Shown here in pieces: positions 8,450-17,411 of a stretch of 64,000 nt of DNA. Source of the DNA: Methylobacterium frigidaeris (GTDB lineage Bacteria > Pseudomonadota > Alphaproteobacteria > Rhizobiales > Beijerinckiaceae); contig NZ_BPQJ01000018.1 in the NCBI RefSeq assembly GCF_022179185.1, forward strand, positions 1 to 64,000, in the 5' to 3' direction. Both the position numbers and the translations under genes were made by a program. Below the pieces are notes generated by a model. The model was given only the letters and a program-made list of their open reading frames with translations. It ran no database searches and had not been told where the DNA came from. The stretch's first letter is position 1, and every line of letters starts with the position of its first letter.

Positions 8450-10333
8450 TCAGCCCGCCTCCACCACCATCGGCAGATCACGGGGCGGCGCGTAGGCCGC
8501 GAGGTCGAGCACCCATCGCCCATCCCCGTCCGGCCCGGAAGCATCGGCGGTGAAGCCCAGGCGCGGGTAGAGATCCGCCACCATCCCGTTGCGCCCGCTC
8601 GGGCGGAAGACACCGACGAGGCGCCGGGCGCCCCGGCGCACGGCTTGAGCCGCCAGCGCCGCGAGGGTTCCTTCCTCGACCCGCCGCCCGAGCACCCGGC
8701 AGCTCATCAGCCAGGTCTCGATGACGAGGTCGCTGCCGGCGAGCCGGCCGATCGCGACCGCGATCACGCCGTTGTCGCCGAAGCGGTCGCTGAGGCGCAG
8801 CTGCAGCGTGAGGGCGGCGGGATCCTCGATCAGCGACGTGGCCTCGGCCTCGCGCAGGCGCCGCGTGGTGAGGTTGAACTGGTTGGTCTTGTTGACGAGC
8901 TGGACGATGCGCGGGAGCCCGACCGCGTCGAATGGGCGCCAGGTGAGGCGCATGCCGAGCCCCGCGAGGGTGCCGGAAAGCTCCGTGCTGCCGGGGGCCG
9001 AGCCGGAGACCCGGCGCGCCCGGTCCTGCGCGTAGGCGCGGGCACGCCCACGATCCTCGTCGGTCAGGGTCGCGGCCTCGAAGTAGCCCGCATCCGCGAG
9101 GCAGCGGGCGACCCGCGCCGGCTCGTCGGGCACCTCCGGCACCGCCACCATCGGCAGGTGCTCGCGCACCAGGGCGCGCTCGAACGGGCTGTCGTCGACG
9201 AAGACCAGGGCGTCGAGGCCGAGCCGGAGTTCCGCCGCGATGCGCTGGAGGTTGGTCGCCTTGTCGTCCCAGTTCGCCACGAAGGCGGCGACGTCGGAGA
9301 GGCGCAGGAGCATGTCGGGATGCTCGGCGAAGGGCCGTCGGGCCGTCTCGGGATCGTTCTTCGAGCAGACGGCCAGCACGATGCCGCGGCGCGTCAGATC
9401 GCGGGCGTAGGCCTGGAGCGCGAGGAAGGATTCGCCCACCGCACTGCCCTGCCCGACGACGAGGCCGGAGAGCCCGTCCTCGCCGATCGTCCCGCCCCAG
9501 AGCGTGTCGTCGAGGTCGAGCACCAGCGCCTTGGCCGAGCGGCCGAGCCGGGCGCCGACGAGCCGGGCGACGAGGTCGCCGTAGAGTGGGGCCGCCGCCG
9601 GCGTCACCGCCTGGCGAGCCCGCAGCCACAAAGCCGGATCGTGCCAGGCCTCGAGGCCGTGACGCGAGACGGCGTCGTCGAGGGCGAGGAGGTCGACGCC
9701 GTCCTCTTGTGCAGCGTCCCGCAAGGCGGCGTTGAGGCGGAGCGTTCGGGCGGCGAGCGAGCCCGGCATCCGGTGCTCGTTGTGGCCCAGCAGCGAAAGG
9801 GCGGTCGGCAGCAGCGTCTGCTGGATCACGGCGCAGCCATGCGCCGCCCGCGCCCGGGCCCAGAGGGATTTCAGGCGGCCGATCGCGTCGGCGAGGCTCG
9901 CCGCCTCCGGCCCGGCACCGGGGTCGCTCGGTCCCAGGAGATCGGCGGCGTCGAGGGCGAGGAGCACGAAGTCGGGCCGGACGGCGCGCAAGCGCTCGCC
10001 ATCGATCTCCCGGTGGTACTGGCCGTAGGCGCCCTCGCACACAGCGAGCCGGAGGTCGCGGCGCAGCGCCCCGATCCGGATCCCGGCGGCGAGATGCGCC
10101 AGCGTCGAGGAGCCGAGGAGCGCGAGCCGCAATGGCGGGCCAGAGGGAGACCCCTCGGGGAAGCGCCGCTGCAAGGACCGGTCGAGCCGGTTGGTCCGGG
10201 CCGGATCGAGGCGGGTGCGGGCGAGCGCCACCAGCGCGTCCCAGGCCTCCAGGTCGGACAGTGCCTCCGCCGCGGCGAGGCGGGCGGCGAAATCCGGCGG
10301 CGGCTCGGGCAGCCAGGAGAGGTCGACCGTCAT
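8450..10333 (-). CDS. FkbH-like HAD-superfamily (IIIC) enzyme
   Basis: A 627-residue FkbH-like protein, normal length for the long form. The N-terminal half (to about residue 260) contains an SGNH-like segment (LRLALLGSSTLAHLAAG). The central HAD domain has motif I, VLDLDDTLWGG, with Asp273 and Asp275, and later VCSKNDP and VFVDDSPFER. The C-terminal 150 residues resemble a GNAT acetyltransferase (VIETWLMSCRVLGRRVEEGTL, then GVFRPSGRNGMVADLY). FkbH-type proteins take a glycolytic three-carbon acid phosphate, dephosphorylate it and load it on an ACP for polyketide or related synthesis. A matching ACP gene ends 10 bases upstream of this start, so the two are surely co-transcribed. No polyketide synthase is visible, so the product is unknown. 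Confidence 0.88.
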   Translation of the reverse strand: MTVDLSWLPEPPPDFAARLAAAEALSDLEAWDALVALARTRLDPARTNRLDRSLQRRFPEGSPSGPPLRLALLGSSTLAHLAAGIRIGALRRDLRLAVCEGAYGQYHREIDGERLRAVRPDFVLLALDAADLLGPSDPGAGPEAASLADAIGRLKSLWARARAAHGCAVIQQTLLPTALSLLGHNEHRMPGSLAARTLRLNAALRDAAQEDGVDLLALDDAVSRHGLEAWHDPALWLRARQAVTPAAAPLYGDLVARLVGARLGRSAKALVLDLDDTLWGGTIGEDGLSGLVVGQGSAVGESFLALQAYARDLTRRGIVLAVCSKNDPETARRPFAEHPDMLLRLSDVAAFVANWDDKATNLQRIAAELRLGLDALVFVDDSPFERALVREHLPMVAVPEVPDEPARVARCLADAGYFEAATLTDEDRGRARAYAQDRARRVSGSAPGSTELSGTLAGLGMRLTWRPFDAVGLPRIVQLVNKTNQFNLTTRRLREAEATSLIEDPAALTLQLRLSDRFGDNGVIAVAIGRLAGSDLVIETWLMSCRVLGRRVEEGTLAALAAQAVRRGARRLVGVFRPSGRNGMVADLYPRLGFTADASGPDGDGRWVLDLAAYAPPRDLPMVVEAG

Positions 10334-10343
10334 CGCGGGGCCG

Positions 10344-10595
10344 TCACTTCCGGGTCTCGGGAGCCTTGCGGGCGATCAGGGCCGCGAGGTCGCCGACGCT
10401 CGACAGCCCGTCGACCTCCCGGGTGGTGAGCTTGATGCGGAACCGCGCCTCGACCGCGATGATGAGCTCGATCATCCGGGTCGAGTCCCAGCCCTCGACG
10501 TCCTCGGCGGTCAGCGCGGGGGTGAGCGGCACCGGCTCGCCGAACACCTCCTCGAACAGCGGGGCCAGTTCCGCGAGCGCGGCCTCCTCGGTCAT
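10344..10595 (-). CDS. Acyl carrier protein paired with FkbH
   Basis: An 83-residue acyl carrier protein. The phosphopantetheine site is the Ser in VEGWDSTRMIELI near residue 38, followed by the acidic helix II. This DST variant is common in carrier proteins of secondary metabolism and sugar or amino-acyl loading systems rather than fatty acid synthesis. The gene sits immediately upstream of the fkbH-like gene in the same orientation and is the expected acceptor of its acyl group. It is clearly different from the second ACP in this window (AcpXL, 23581-23868). Confidence 0.88.
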   Translation of the reverse strand: MTEEAALAELAPLFEEVFGEPVPLTPALTAEDVEGWDSTRMIELIIAVEARFRIKLTTREVDGLSSVGDLAALIARKAPETRK

Positions 10596-10629
10596 GCGGC
10601 GCCCCGATCGGTTCGGCGAGGCGAGCGAA

Positions 10630-11268
10630 TCACGGCGTCAGCCGCGCGGTGAGGATCTTCAGGCTCGCTCCGGCGAAGAGCATGGCGAACACGCCGTCGA
10701 ACCAGCGCCGCAGGCGGCCATAGCCCCGGGCCAGGCGACGGTTCGAGAACAGCCAGGCGTAGCCGGTGAAGATCAGCGTGCTCTGCAGGCCGACAGCGGC
10801 GATGACCAGGGCCAGCTCCGCATGCGAGGTCCGGGCCGAGATCCCGAGGGTGTAGAGCGAGCCGAAGAACAGGATCGCCTTCGGGTTGGTCAGGTGCAGG
10901 GCGAGCCCCTTGATGTAGGATCTTCGGGCATCGGTACGCGAGGTCGTCGCCTCGGTTCGGGCCGCGGCCGGCGGCCCCTTGATCGCGCTGCGGGCCGATT
11001 TGAGCGCCAGGATCATGAGGTAGGCGCCGCCGGCATAGCGCAGGAGTTCGAGGGCCCAGGCGCTCGAGGCCATCACCGCCGCGAGCCCGAGCGCCGCGGC
11101 GATCGACCAGGTCAGGGATCCGGTGGCGACGCCGAGTGCCAGCGTCAGCCCGGCGCGGCGCCCGCCCTGCATCGCCGTGTCGGCGATCGCCAGCGTCGCG
11201 GGGCCGGGGCTGGCGCTGGAGACGAAGGCCGCCGCGAGGATCAGGGGGAGGTTGATCGAGAGGGTCAT
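10630..11268 (-). CDS. LysE/RhtB family exporter
   Basis: A 212-residue inner-membrane transporter. The start at 11268 was chosen because the family N-terminus (MTLSINLPLILAAAF followed by SSASPGPATLAIADTAMQGG) begins there. The in-frame extension to 11466 is basic and not family-like. About six hydrophobic segments are visible. The conserved HLTNPKAILFFGSLY is near residues 125-140. Members export amino acids or homoserine-lactone-like compounds. It lies upstream of the ACP/FkbH pair with a 34-base gap, so it could share their transcript and export their product, but this is inference. Confidence 0.85.
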   Translation of the reverse strand: MTLSINLPLILAAAFVSSASPGPATLAIADTAMQGGRRAGLTLALGVATGSLTWSIAAALGLAAVMASSAWALELLRYAGGAYLMILALKSARSAIKGPPAAARTEATTSRTDARRSYIKGLALHLTNPKAILFFGSLYTLGISARTSHAELALVIAAVGLQSTLIFTGYAWLFSNRRLARGYGRLRRWFDGVFAMLFAGASLKILTARLTP

Positions 11269-11486
11269 CGGGCCGGCCTGTGATACGCCTTTGCGGTCGC
11301 CGCCGCACAGGCTTGCCGTGCTCAACGGCCTTTCCGCAAGGGCTGGTTTCAGGTTTCCGATCCGGGATTCGGTTCTGTGGCGGCACGAGCCGTGCCCTGC
11401 GCGCCGGGGTGTCCTGCCTGCCCGTGTCTTGCATGCCTCGGCCGAGTTGCTAGCTGACACTGACAAGAATCCCGGAGAGCCCCGGC

Positions 11487-13856
11487 ATGAACGCCCGTCC
11501 CGACGCCCGCGACTTCGCCACTCCGCAGAAATTCGGCATCGGCCAGCCGGTGCCGCGGGCCGAGGACCCGGTGCTGGTGCGGGGCGAGGGCCGCTACACC
11601 GACGACCTCGCCCTCGACGGCCAGGCCTACGGCGTGTTCGTGCGCAGCCCGATCGCCCACGGCCATCTCCGCGGGATCGACGCGGAGGCTGCTCTGGCGA
11701 TGCCGGGCGTGCTCGCGGTGCTCACCGCCGCCGACCTCGACGGCTACGGGACGATCGGTAACGCCCTGCCGTTCAAGAACCAGGACGGCACGCCGATGCG
11801 CAAGCCGCCCCACCCCTCCCTCAGCATCGACCGGGTGCGCTACGTCGGCGAGCCGGTCGCCCTGGTGGTGGCCGAGACCCTGGCCGAGGCCCGCGACGCC
11901 GCGGAAGCGGTGGTGCTCGACATCGAGGACCTGCCCGTCGTGACCACGCCCGACGAGGCCGCGGCCGAAGGTGCGCCCCTCCTCCACGACGACGCGCCCG
12001 GCAACCTCGCCCTCGACTTCCGTACCGGGGACCAGGCGGCGACGGAGGCGGCCTTCGCCAAGGCGGCCCACGTCACCTCCCTCGACCTCCTCAACAACCG
12101 CCTCGTCATCAACCCGATGGAGCCGCGCTCCGCCATCGGCGTGTACGAGCCGGAGGACGGCCGCTTCACCCTCCATGTCGGCTCGCAGGGCGTGTTCGGC
12201 CTGCGCAACACCCTTGCCGAGGGCGTCCTGAAGCTGCCGCGCGACAAGGTGCGGGTGCTCACCGGGAATGTCGGCGGCTCGTTCGGCATGAAGGCGCCGG
12301 TCTACCCCGAATACCTGCCGCTCCTGGAGGCCGCCAAGCGCCTCGGCCGGCCGGTGAAGTGGACCGACCTGCGCTCCGAGAGCTTCCTGTCCGACCATCA
12401 CGGCCGCGACGTCGCGGTGACGGCGGACCTCGCGCTCGATGCCGAAGGCAACTTCCTGGCCTTCCGCGTGAAGGGCCGCGCCAATATGGGCGGCTATCTC
12501 AACCCGCTGGCGCCGCTGTTCCAGACCGTCAACATCGCCCGCAACATGGTCGGCGTGTACCGCACCCCCGTCTTCGACGTGGAGGTCGCCTGCCTGTTCA
12601 CCAACACCACGCCGATCGGCGCCTATCGGGGCGCCGGGCGGCCCGAGGGCAACTACTTCATCGAGCGCCTGATCGACACCGCCGCCGCCGAGATGAACCT
12701 TGACCGGGTGGAGCTCCGTCGCCGCAACCACATCCGCCCGGCCGACATGCCCTACAAGGCGCCATCCGGCCTCACCTACGACAGCGGCGACTTCCCGGCC
12801 GTGCTCGACCGGGCGCTCCAGGCCGCCGACTGGGACGGGTTCGCGGCACGCCGCGCCGAGAGCGAGGCGCGGGGCAAGCTTCGCGGCATCGGCATCGGCG
12901 ACTACCTCGAGATCACCGCCCCGCCGCAGAACGAGATGGGCGGCATCCGCTTCGAGGCCGACGGCACCGTGACGATCATCACCGGCACCCTCGATTACGG
13001 CCAGGGCCACCTGACGCCCTTCGCCCAGGTGCTGCACGACCGCCTCGGCATCCCCCTCGACCGCATCCGGCTCCTCCAGGGCGACAGCGACCAGCTCATC
13101 GCCGGCGGCGGCACCGGCGGGTCGAAGTCGCTGATGGCGAGCGGCACGGCTCTGGTCGAGGCCGGCGACCTCGTGATCGCCAAGGGCCGCGAGGCCGCGG
13201 CCTCGGTGCTCGAGGCGGGCCCCGCCGACATCGAGTTTCGCGAGGGCCGCTTCACCATCGCGGGCACCGACCGGGGCATCGGTCTCCTGGAATTGGCCGC
13301 CAAGGTGCGGGCGGGCCTGCCCGACCCGTCGGCGCCGAAGAGCCTCGATGTCGCCCACACCCACAAGGAATCGCCCTCGGCCTTCCCCAACGGCTGCCAC
13401 GTCGCCGAGGTCGAAGTCGATCCCGAGACCGGCGTCGCCACGGTCTTGCGCTACACCACCGTCAACGATTTCGGCACGCTGGTGAACCCGATGCTGGTCG
13501 AGGGTCAGCTCCATGGCGGCGTGGTCCAGGGCATCGGCCAGGCCCTGATGGAGCGCACGGCCTACGACGAGCAGGGCCAACTCGTGACCGGCTCGTTCAT
13601 GGATTACTGCCTGCCGCGGGCCTCCGACGCGCCGTTCATGGGCTTCGAGAGCCACGCCGTACCCGCCACCACCAACCCGCTCGGGGTGAAGGGCTGCGGC
13701 GAGGCGGGCTGCGCCGGCTCGCTGCCCTCCGTGATGAACGCCCTCGTCGACGCGTTGCGCCCCCGCGGCATCCGCCACATCAACATGCCGGCGACGCCGC
13801 AGGCGATCTGGTCGGCATTGCAGGACGCAGGGCAGGAAGAAGGGGAAGCCGCGTGA
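11487..13856 (+). CDS. Xanthine dehydrogenase family molybdopterin-binding subunit (form II CoxL-like)
   Basis: A 789-residue large subunit of the molybdenum hydroxylase family. An N-terminal a/b-hammerhead domain (DPVLVRGEGRYTDDL) is followed by the molybdopterin cytosine dinucleotide-binding domains. The active-site loop at 379-385 is AYRGAGR, the form II signature, not the AYxCSFR of true aerobic CO dehydrogenase. The catalytic glutamate is in KGCGEAG (Glu739). The substrate is therefore probably an aldehyde, purine or aromatic heterocycle rather than CO. No iron-sulfur or FAD subunit genes are adjacent, which is unusual. Its stop overlaps the start of the DUF2218 gene (GTGA). Confidence 0.9.
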   Translation: MNARPDARDFATPQKFGIGQPVPRAEDPVLVRGEGRYTDDLALDGQAYGVFVRSPIAHGHLRGIDAEAALAMPGVLAVLTAADLDGYGTIGNALPFKNQDGTPMRKPPHPSLSIDRVRYVGEPVALVVAETLAEARDAAEAVVLDIEDLPVVTTPDEAAAEGAPLLHDDAPGNLALDFRTGDQAATEAAFAKAAHVTSLDLLNNRLVINPMEPRSAIGVYEPEDGRFTLHVGSQGVFGLRNTLAEGVLKLPRDKVRVLTGNVGGSFGMKAPVYPEYLPLLEAAKRLGRPVKWTDLRSESFLSDHHGRDVAVTADLALDAEGNFLAFRVKGRANMGGYLNPLAPLFQTVNIARNMVGVYRTPVFDVEVACLFTNTTPIGAYRGAGRPEGNYFIERLIDTAAAEMNLDRVELRRRNHIRPADMPYKAPSGLTYDSGDFPAVLDRALQAADWDGFAARRAESEARGKLRGIGIGDYLEITAPPQNEMGGIRFEADGTVTIITGTLDYGQGHLTPFAQVLHDRLGIPLDRIRLLQGDSDQLIAGGGTGGSKSLMASGTALVEAGDLVIAKGREAAASVLEAGPADIEFREGRFTIAGTDRGIGLLELAAKVRAGLPDPSAPKSLDVAHTHKESPSAFPNGCHVAEVEVDPETGVATVLRYTTVNDFGTLVNPMLVEGQLHGGVVQGIGQALMERTAYDEQGQLVTGSFMDYCLPRASDAPFMGFESHAVPATTNPLGVKGCGEAGCAGSLPSVMNALVDALRPRGIRHINMPATPQAIWSALQDAGQEEGEAA

Positions 13857-14164
13857 GCGATCCCGTGACCCTGGCGGCGCAAGCCCGCGTCGATACGGCG
13901 AGCGGCAGCCGCTATCTGACCCAGCTGTGCAAGCATTGGGGCCACAAGTTCCCCGAGACGACCTTCTCGCCGGAGCGCGGCGTGGTGCCGTTCGGGGAGG
14001 ACCGGCGTTTCACGGCCGAGGCCGACCCGGAGGGCCTGACCCTGCGGGTCGAGGCGCCGGACCTGGAGAGCCTCACCCGGATGCAGGGCGTGGTGGCCGA
14101 GCACCTCGCCCGCTTCGCCTTCCGGGAGGATCTGGGCGGCATCGCCTGGACGCGGGTGGGGTGA
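13853..14164 (+). CDS. DUF2218 domain-containing protein
   Basis: A 103-residue soluble protein of the DUF2218 family (conserved YLTQLCKHWGHKFPETTFSPERGVVPFG near residues 22-47). The family has no established function. It occurs widely in actinobacteria and proteobacteria, often near siderophore or redox genes. It starts at a GTG overlapping the stop of the molybdopterin subunit gene by 4 bases, so the two are translationally coupled, and an accessory role for that enzyme is possible. Confidence 0.8.
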   Translation: MSDPVTLAAQARVDTASGSRYLTQLCKHWGHKFPETTFSPERGVVPFGEDRRFTAEADPEGLTLRVEAPDLESLTRMQGVVAEHLARFAFREDLGGIAWTRVG

Positions 14165-14219
14165 GACCCCACTCTTGGGCCGTCCAGGACAGCGCTCGCC
14201 TGCAGGAGACGACATTCGC

Positions 14220-15455
14220 ATGAGCACGCACGACGCCCGCCTCGACCGGCTCGCCGAGGTCGCCGTGAGGGTCGGGCTCGGGCTCCGGCCCGGGCAGGAA
14301 CTGGTGATGACGGCGCCCCTCGACGCGCTGCCGCTCGCCCGCCGCATCACCGCCCAGGCCTACAAGGCCGGCGCGTCGGTGGTGACCACCTTGCTCGCCG
14401 ACGACCAGGCGACGCTGGCGCGCTTCGAGCACGGCCATGACGACGCCTTCGACCACGCCGCCGGCTGGCTCTACGAGGGCATGGCCCACGCCTATCGGAG
14501 CGGCGCCGCGCGGCTCGCCATCTCGGGCGACGACCCGTCGCTCCTCGCCGGCCAGGATCCGGACAAGGTGGCGCGGGCCAACCGCGCCCGGTCCAAGGCG
14601 TACATGCCGGCGCTCGAGCAGATCGCCAACTTCGCCACCAACTGGACCATCGTCTCGGCGGCGTCTCCCGCCTGGGCCCGCACGGTATTTCCTGAGCTGC
14701 CCGAGGACGAGGCCGTCGCCCGGCTGTGGGATGCGATCTTCTCCGCCTCGCGGGTCGACGGGCCGGATCCGGTCGGCGCCTGGGCGGCGCACAACCGGGC
14801 GCTCAGCGACCGCACGCGGTACCTCAACGCGCGCCGCTACGCCGCCCTGCATTTCCGCGGGCCCGGCACGGACCTGACCGTCGGCCTCGCCGACGACCAT
14901 GAATGGTGCGGCGGCGCCACCACGGCGAAGAACGGGATCGTCTGCAACGCCAACATCCCCACCGAGGAGGTGTTCACCACGCCGCACAGGATGCGGGTGA
15001 CCGGCCATGTCAGCGCGACGAAGCCCCTCTCCTACCAGGGCACCCTGATCGACGGGATCGCGGTGCGCTTCGAGGAGGGCCGCATCGTCGAATCGCACGC
15101 CCGCACCGGGGGCGACGTGCTGGCGAAGGTGATCGACACCGACGAGGGCGCGCGGCGCCTCGGCGAGGTCGCGCTGGTGCCGGCCTCCTCGCCGATCTCG
15201 GCTTCGGGGCTCCTGTTCTGCAACACCCTCTACGACGAGAACGCCGCGAGCCACATCGCGCTGGGCCAGGCCTACAGCAAGTGTTTTCGCGATGGCGGCG
15301 CGGGCCTGAGCGAACAGGATCTCACTGCCCGCGGCGCCAACCGCAGCCTGATCCACATCGACTGGATGATCGGCTCGGCCGAGGTCGACGTGGATGGGGT
15401 GACGCCGGAGGGGAGACCTGAGCCGCTGATGCGCCGGGGCGAATGGGTCGACTGA
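14220..15455 (+). CDS. M29 family aminopeptidase
   Basis: A 411-residue metallo-aminopeptidase of family M29 (AmpS/aminopeptidase T type), cytosolic, removing N-terminal residues with two divalent metal ions. The start at 14220 follows a GGAG site (CAGGAGACGACATTCGC). Family landmarks are LTVGLADDHEWCGGATTAKNGIVCNANIPTEEVFTTPH (metal-ligand glutamates near 240-260), a later VALVPASSPIS, and a C-terminal LIHIDWMIGS with conserved His and Asp. The length is normal. It follows the DUF2218 gene by 55 bases on the same strand. Confidence 0.88.
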   Translation: MSTHDARLDRLAEVAVRVGLGLRPGQELVMTAPLDALPLARRITAQAYKAGASVVTTLLADDQATLARFEHGHDDAFDHAAGWLYEGMAHAYRSGAARLAISGDDPSLLAGQDPDKVARANRARSKAYMPALEQIANFATNWTIVSAASPAWARTVFPELPEDEAVARLWDAIFSASRVDGPDPVGAWAAHNRALSDRTRYLNARRYAALHFRGPGTDLTVGLADDHEWCGGATTAKNGIVCNANIPTEEVFTTPHRMRVTGHVSATKPLSYQGTLIDGIAVRFEEGRIVESHARTGGDVLAKVIDTDEGARRLGEVALVPASSPISASGLLFCNTLYDENAASHIALGQAYSKCFRDGGAGLSEQDLTARGANRSLIHIDWMIGSAEVDVDGVTPEGRPEPLMRRGEWVD

Positions 15456-15475
15456 CCCCTTAACCCCCGATCATC

Positions 15476-16513
15476 CTACCCGACGTAGATGAGGCGCTTG
15501 CCGCGGTTCTCGCCGCGGTAGAGCGCGGCGATCGCCCCGGGGGCCCCCTCGATGCCCTCGGAGACATCCTCGTCGAGGATGATGCGGCCGTCCATGTACC
15601 AGGCCGCCAGTTGCGCGACCGCCTCCTCGAAGCGGGCCTTGTGGTCGAGCACCACGAAGCCGCTCCAGACGAGGCGCCGGGTCAGGATCTCGCGCTCGAC
15701 GCGGGGCCCGGTCGGCGTCTCGGTCCAGCTCGCCACCGAGGCGGTGCCGCACTGGACGATCCGGCCGCCCACCGCCATCCGGCGCAGCGCCGCATCGAGG
15801 ATCGGCCCGCCGACATTGTCGAAATAGACGTTCACCCCCTCCGGCGCCTCCCGGGCCAGGGCGGCGGCCCAGTCCCCGGTCCGGTAATTGTAGGCGGCGG
15901 CATAGCCGTAGGCCTCGCGGCAGCGGGCGACCTTGGCGTCATTGCCGGTGAGCCCGATCGCGCGGCAACCGAGGTTGCGGGCGATCTGGCCGACGAGGCT
16001 GCCGACGGCGCCCGCCGCGGTCGAGACCAGCACCGTCTCGCCGGCCTTCGGCCGGCCGAGCTCGGTCAGCCCGAGATGGGCGGTGAGCCCGTTGAGGCCG
16101 AGCAACCCGGCATGGGCCGAGAGCGGCACCGCCTCGCGGCAGCGCCGGAAGATCGCCGAGACCGGAACGGACGCGTAATCCTGCCAGCCGAACCAGCCGT
16201 ACAGGAACTCGCCCTCGGCGACGTCGGGGCTGTTGGAGCGCACAACGACCCCGACGGCGAGGGCCCGCATCGGCCCGCCGAGGGGCACGGGCTGCGAATA
16301 GTTGGCCTCCGCACTGGCCCAGCCGCGCTGCGCCGGATCGACGGAGAGATAGAGGTTGCGCACCAGGATCTCGCCTGGACCCGGCTCCGGCACCGGGACG
16401 GTGTCGAGGCTGAAGTCTTCGGATTGCGGAATGCCGGTCGGCCGGCGTGCGAGCAGCACCCGGCGATTGCGCTCGGGCAGGGTATAGGCGGGGATGTCGG
16501 TCGGGTCGGCCAA
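15476..16513 (-). CDS. NADP-dependent oxidoreductase, CurA-like (MDR superfamily)
   Basis: A 345-residue medium-chain reductase of the CurA/prostaglandin-reductase-like branch, which reduces alpha,beta-unsaturated carbonyls with NADPH and needs no zinc. Seen: the N-terminal NRRVLLARRPTGIP; LYLSVDPAQRGW near residue 55; a nucleotide-binding VSTAAGAVGSLVGQIARNLG (GxxGxxxG) near 155-175; YFDNVGGPILDAAL near 230. It is convergent with the M29 aminopeptidase gene and about 110 bases from the DUF1223 gene. Substrate unknown; detoxification of reactive enones is usual for the family. Confidence 0.88.
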   Translation of the reverse strand: MADPTDIPAYTLPERNRRVLLARRPTGIPQSEDFSLDTVPVPEPGPGEILVRNLYLSVDPAQRGWASAEANYSQPVPLGGPMRALAVGVVVRSNSPDVAEGEFLYGWFGWQDYASVPVSAIFRRCREAVPLSAHAGLLGLNGLTAHLGLTELGRPKAGETVLVSTAAGAVGSLVGQIARNLGCRAIGLTGNDAKVARCREAYGYAAAYNYRTGDWAAALAREAPEGVNVYFDNVGGPILDAALRRMAVGGRIVQCGTASVASWTETPTGPRVEREILTRRLVWSGFVVLDHKARFEEAVAQLAAWYMDGRIILDEDVSEGIEGAPGAIAALYRGENRGKRLIYVG

Positions 16514-16624
16514 GGTGCGTCTCCTCCTGGCGGCGCATTCTTCCGGCGCCGCGATTATCCAGTTCGCGATCTCATCCTGAGGTCGTGGATGGGATCAGAC
16601 CGGCCATCGACGTCGAACCGGCTC

Positions 16625-17371
16625 TCACAGGCCCGGTCCCTTGACGGCCCCGAGGATGCGCCCCGGCCCATTGTTCTCGGCCTGGAGCACCACGACGTAG
16701 GAATCGGCGTCGGCGGCCACCAGGGCGGTGCGGGGCACTTCGTAATGGGCCGGCATGCCGCGCCAGGAGCCGACATGGTGCATGCCCCGCACGACGTTGC
16801 GGTAGGTGACGGTGCGACCGCGGTTCTCGCCGCGCCCGATCGCGACCTCGCAGGTACGGGCGACGGGCAGCAGCCACACTTCGGCGGTGCGCCCGGCGTC
16901 GCGCGCCGGGCCAACATCGATCACGATGCGATCGGGGTCGGCCTCGCTGTGGATCGGCACCGGCAGGCTCGCGGCGGTGCCGGGGTCGCGGATGCTGCGC
17001 TCCAGCGCCGCCTTGTCGGAGCCGACCACCGTCGCGGCGCCGTTCACCACCGCCTGCGGCGTGAACACCTGCCGGTCGCCGCGCATGCTCGCATAGGCGC
17101 GCTGGCGCGCGGTGAACGAGGTGCTGGCGAGCGTGTCCTTCCAGCCGAGGTAGTCCCAGTAGGTCACCGGCAGGGTCAGGGCGATCACGCCCGGATCACG
17201 CGCCAGCTCGCTCACCAGCCGGTCCGCGGGCGGGCAGGCGGAGCAGCCCTGGCTCGTGAACAATTCGACCACCGCCCGCGGCGGTGTCTCCTCGGCGCGG
17301 GCCGGGCCGAGAAGGCCGAGGCAGGCCGGGACCAGGCCGGCGAGCAGGCGGTGAAAGGGCGCGCGCGTCAT
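16625..17371 (-). CDS. DUF1223 family secreted thioredoxin-like protein
   Basis: A 248-residue protein with an N-terminal signal peptide (LLAGLVPACLGLLGPARA, cleavage near residue 26) and a DUF1223 domain. The domain has a thioredoxin-like start: VVELFTSQGCSACPPADRLV contains a CxxC pair. Family motifs VTYWDYLGWKD, FTPQAVVNG and later WRGMPAHYEVPR are present. Predicted periplasmic. The redox function is inferred from the CxxC and is not established for the family. The gene is near, but probably separate from, the lipid A acyl-chain operon upstream (40-base gap, same strand, so read-through is possible). Confidence 0.85.
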   Translation of the reverse strand: MTRAPFHRLLAGLVPACLGLLGPARAEETPPRAVVELFTSQGCSACPPADRLVSELARDPGVIALTLPVTYWDYLGWKDTLASTSFTARQRAYASMRGDRQVFTPQAVVNGAATVVGSDKAALERSIRDPGTAASLPVPIHSEADPDRIVIDVGPARDAGRTAEVWLLPVARTCEVAIGRGENRGRTVTYRNVVRGMHHVGSWRGMPAHYEVPRTALVAADADSYVVVLQAENNGPGRILGAVKGPGL

Positions 17372-17411
17372 GCGTCATCAACACCCGGCCGGCGGGCGGA
17401 GAGAAGTCACG

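Noticed and set aside
8438..10429. A 663-codon plus-strand frame opposite the FkbH-like gene
   Set aside because: Its translation is low-complexity Arg/Gly/Glu typical of high-GC shadow frames; the opposite strand encodes a clear FkbH-like protein.
11349..13778. An 809-codon minus-strand frame
   Set aside because: It lies antisense to the molybdopterin subunit gene and reads as His/Asp/Gly/Val-rich shadow sequence without motifs.
11487..13856. True aerobic carbon monoxide dehydrogenase large subunit
   Set aside because: The active-site loop is AYRGAGR (form II), not the AYxCSFR of form I enzymes, and no coxM/coxS genes are adjacent.
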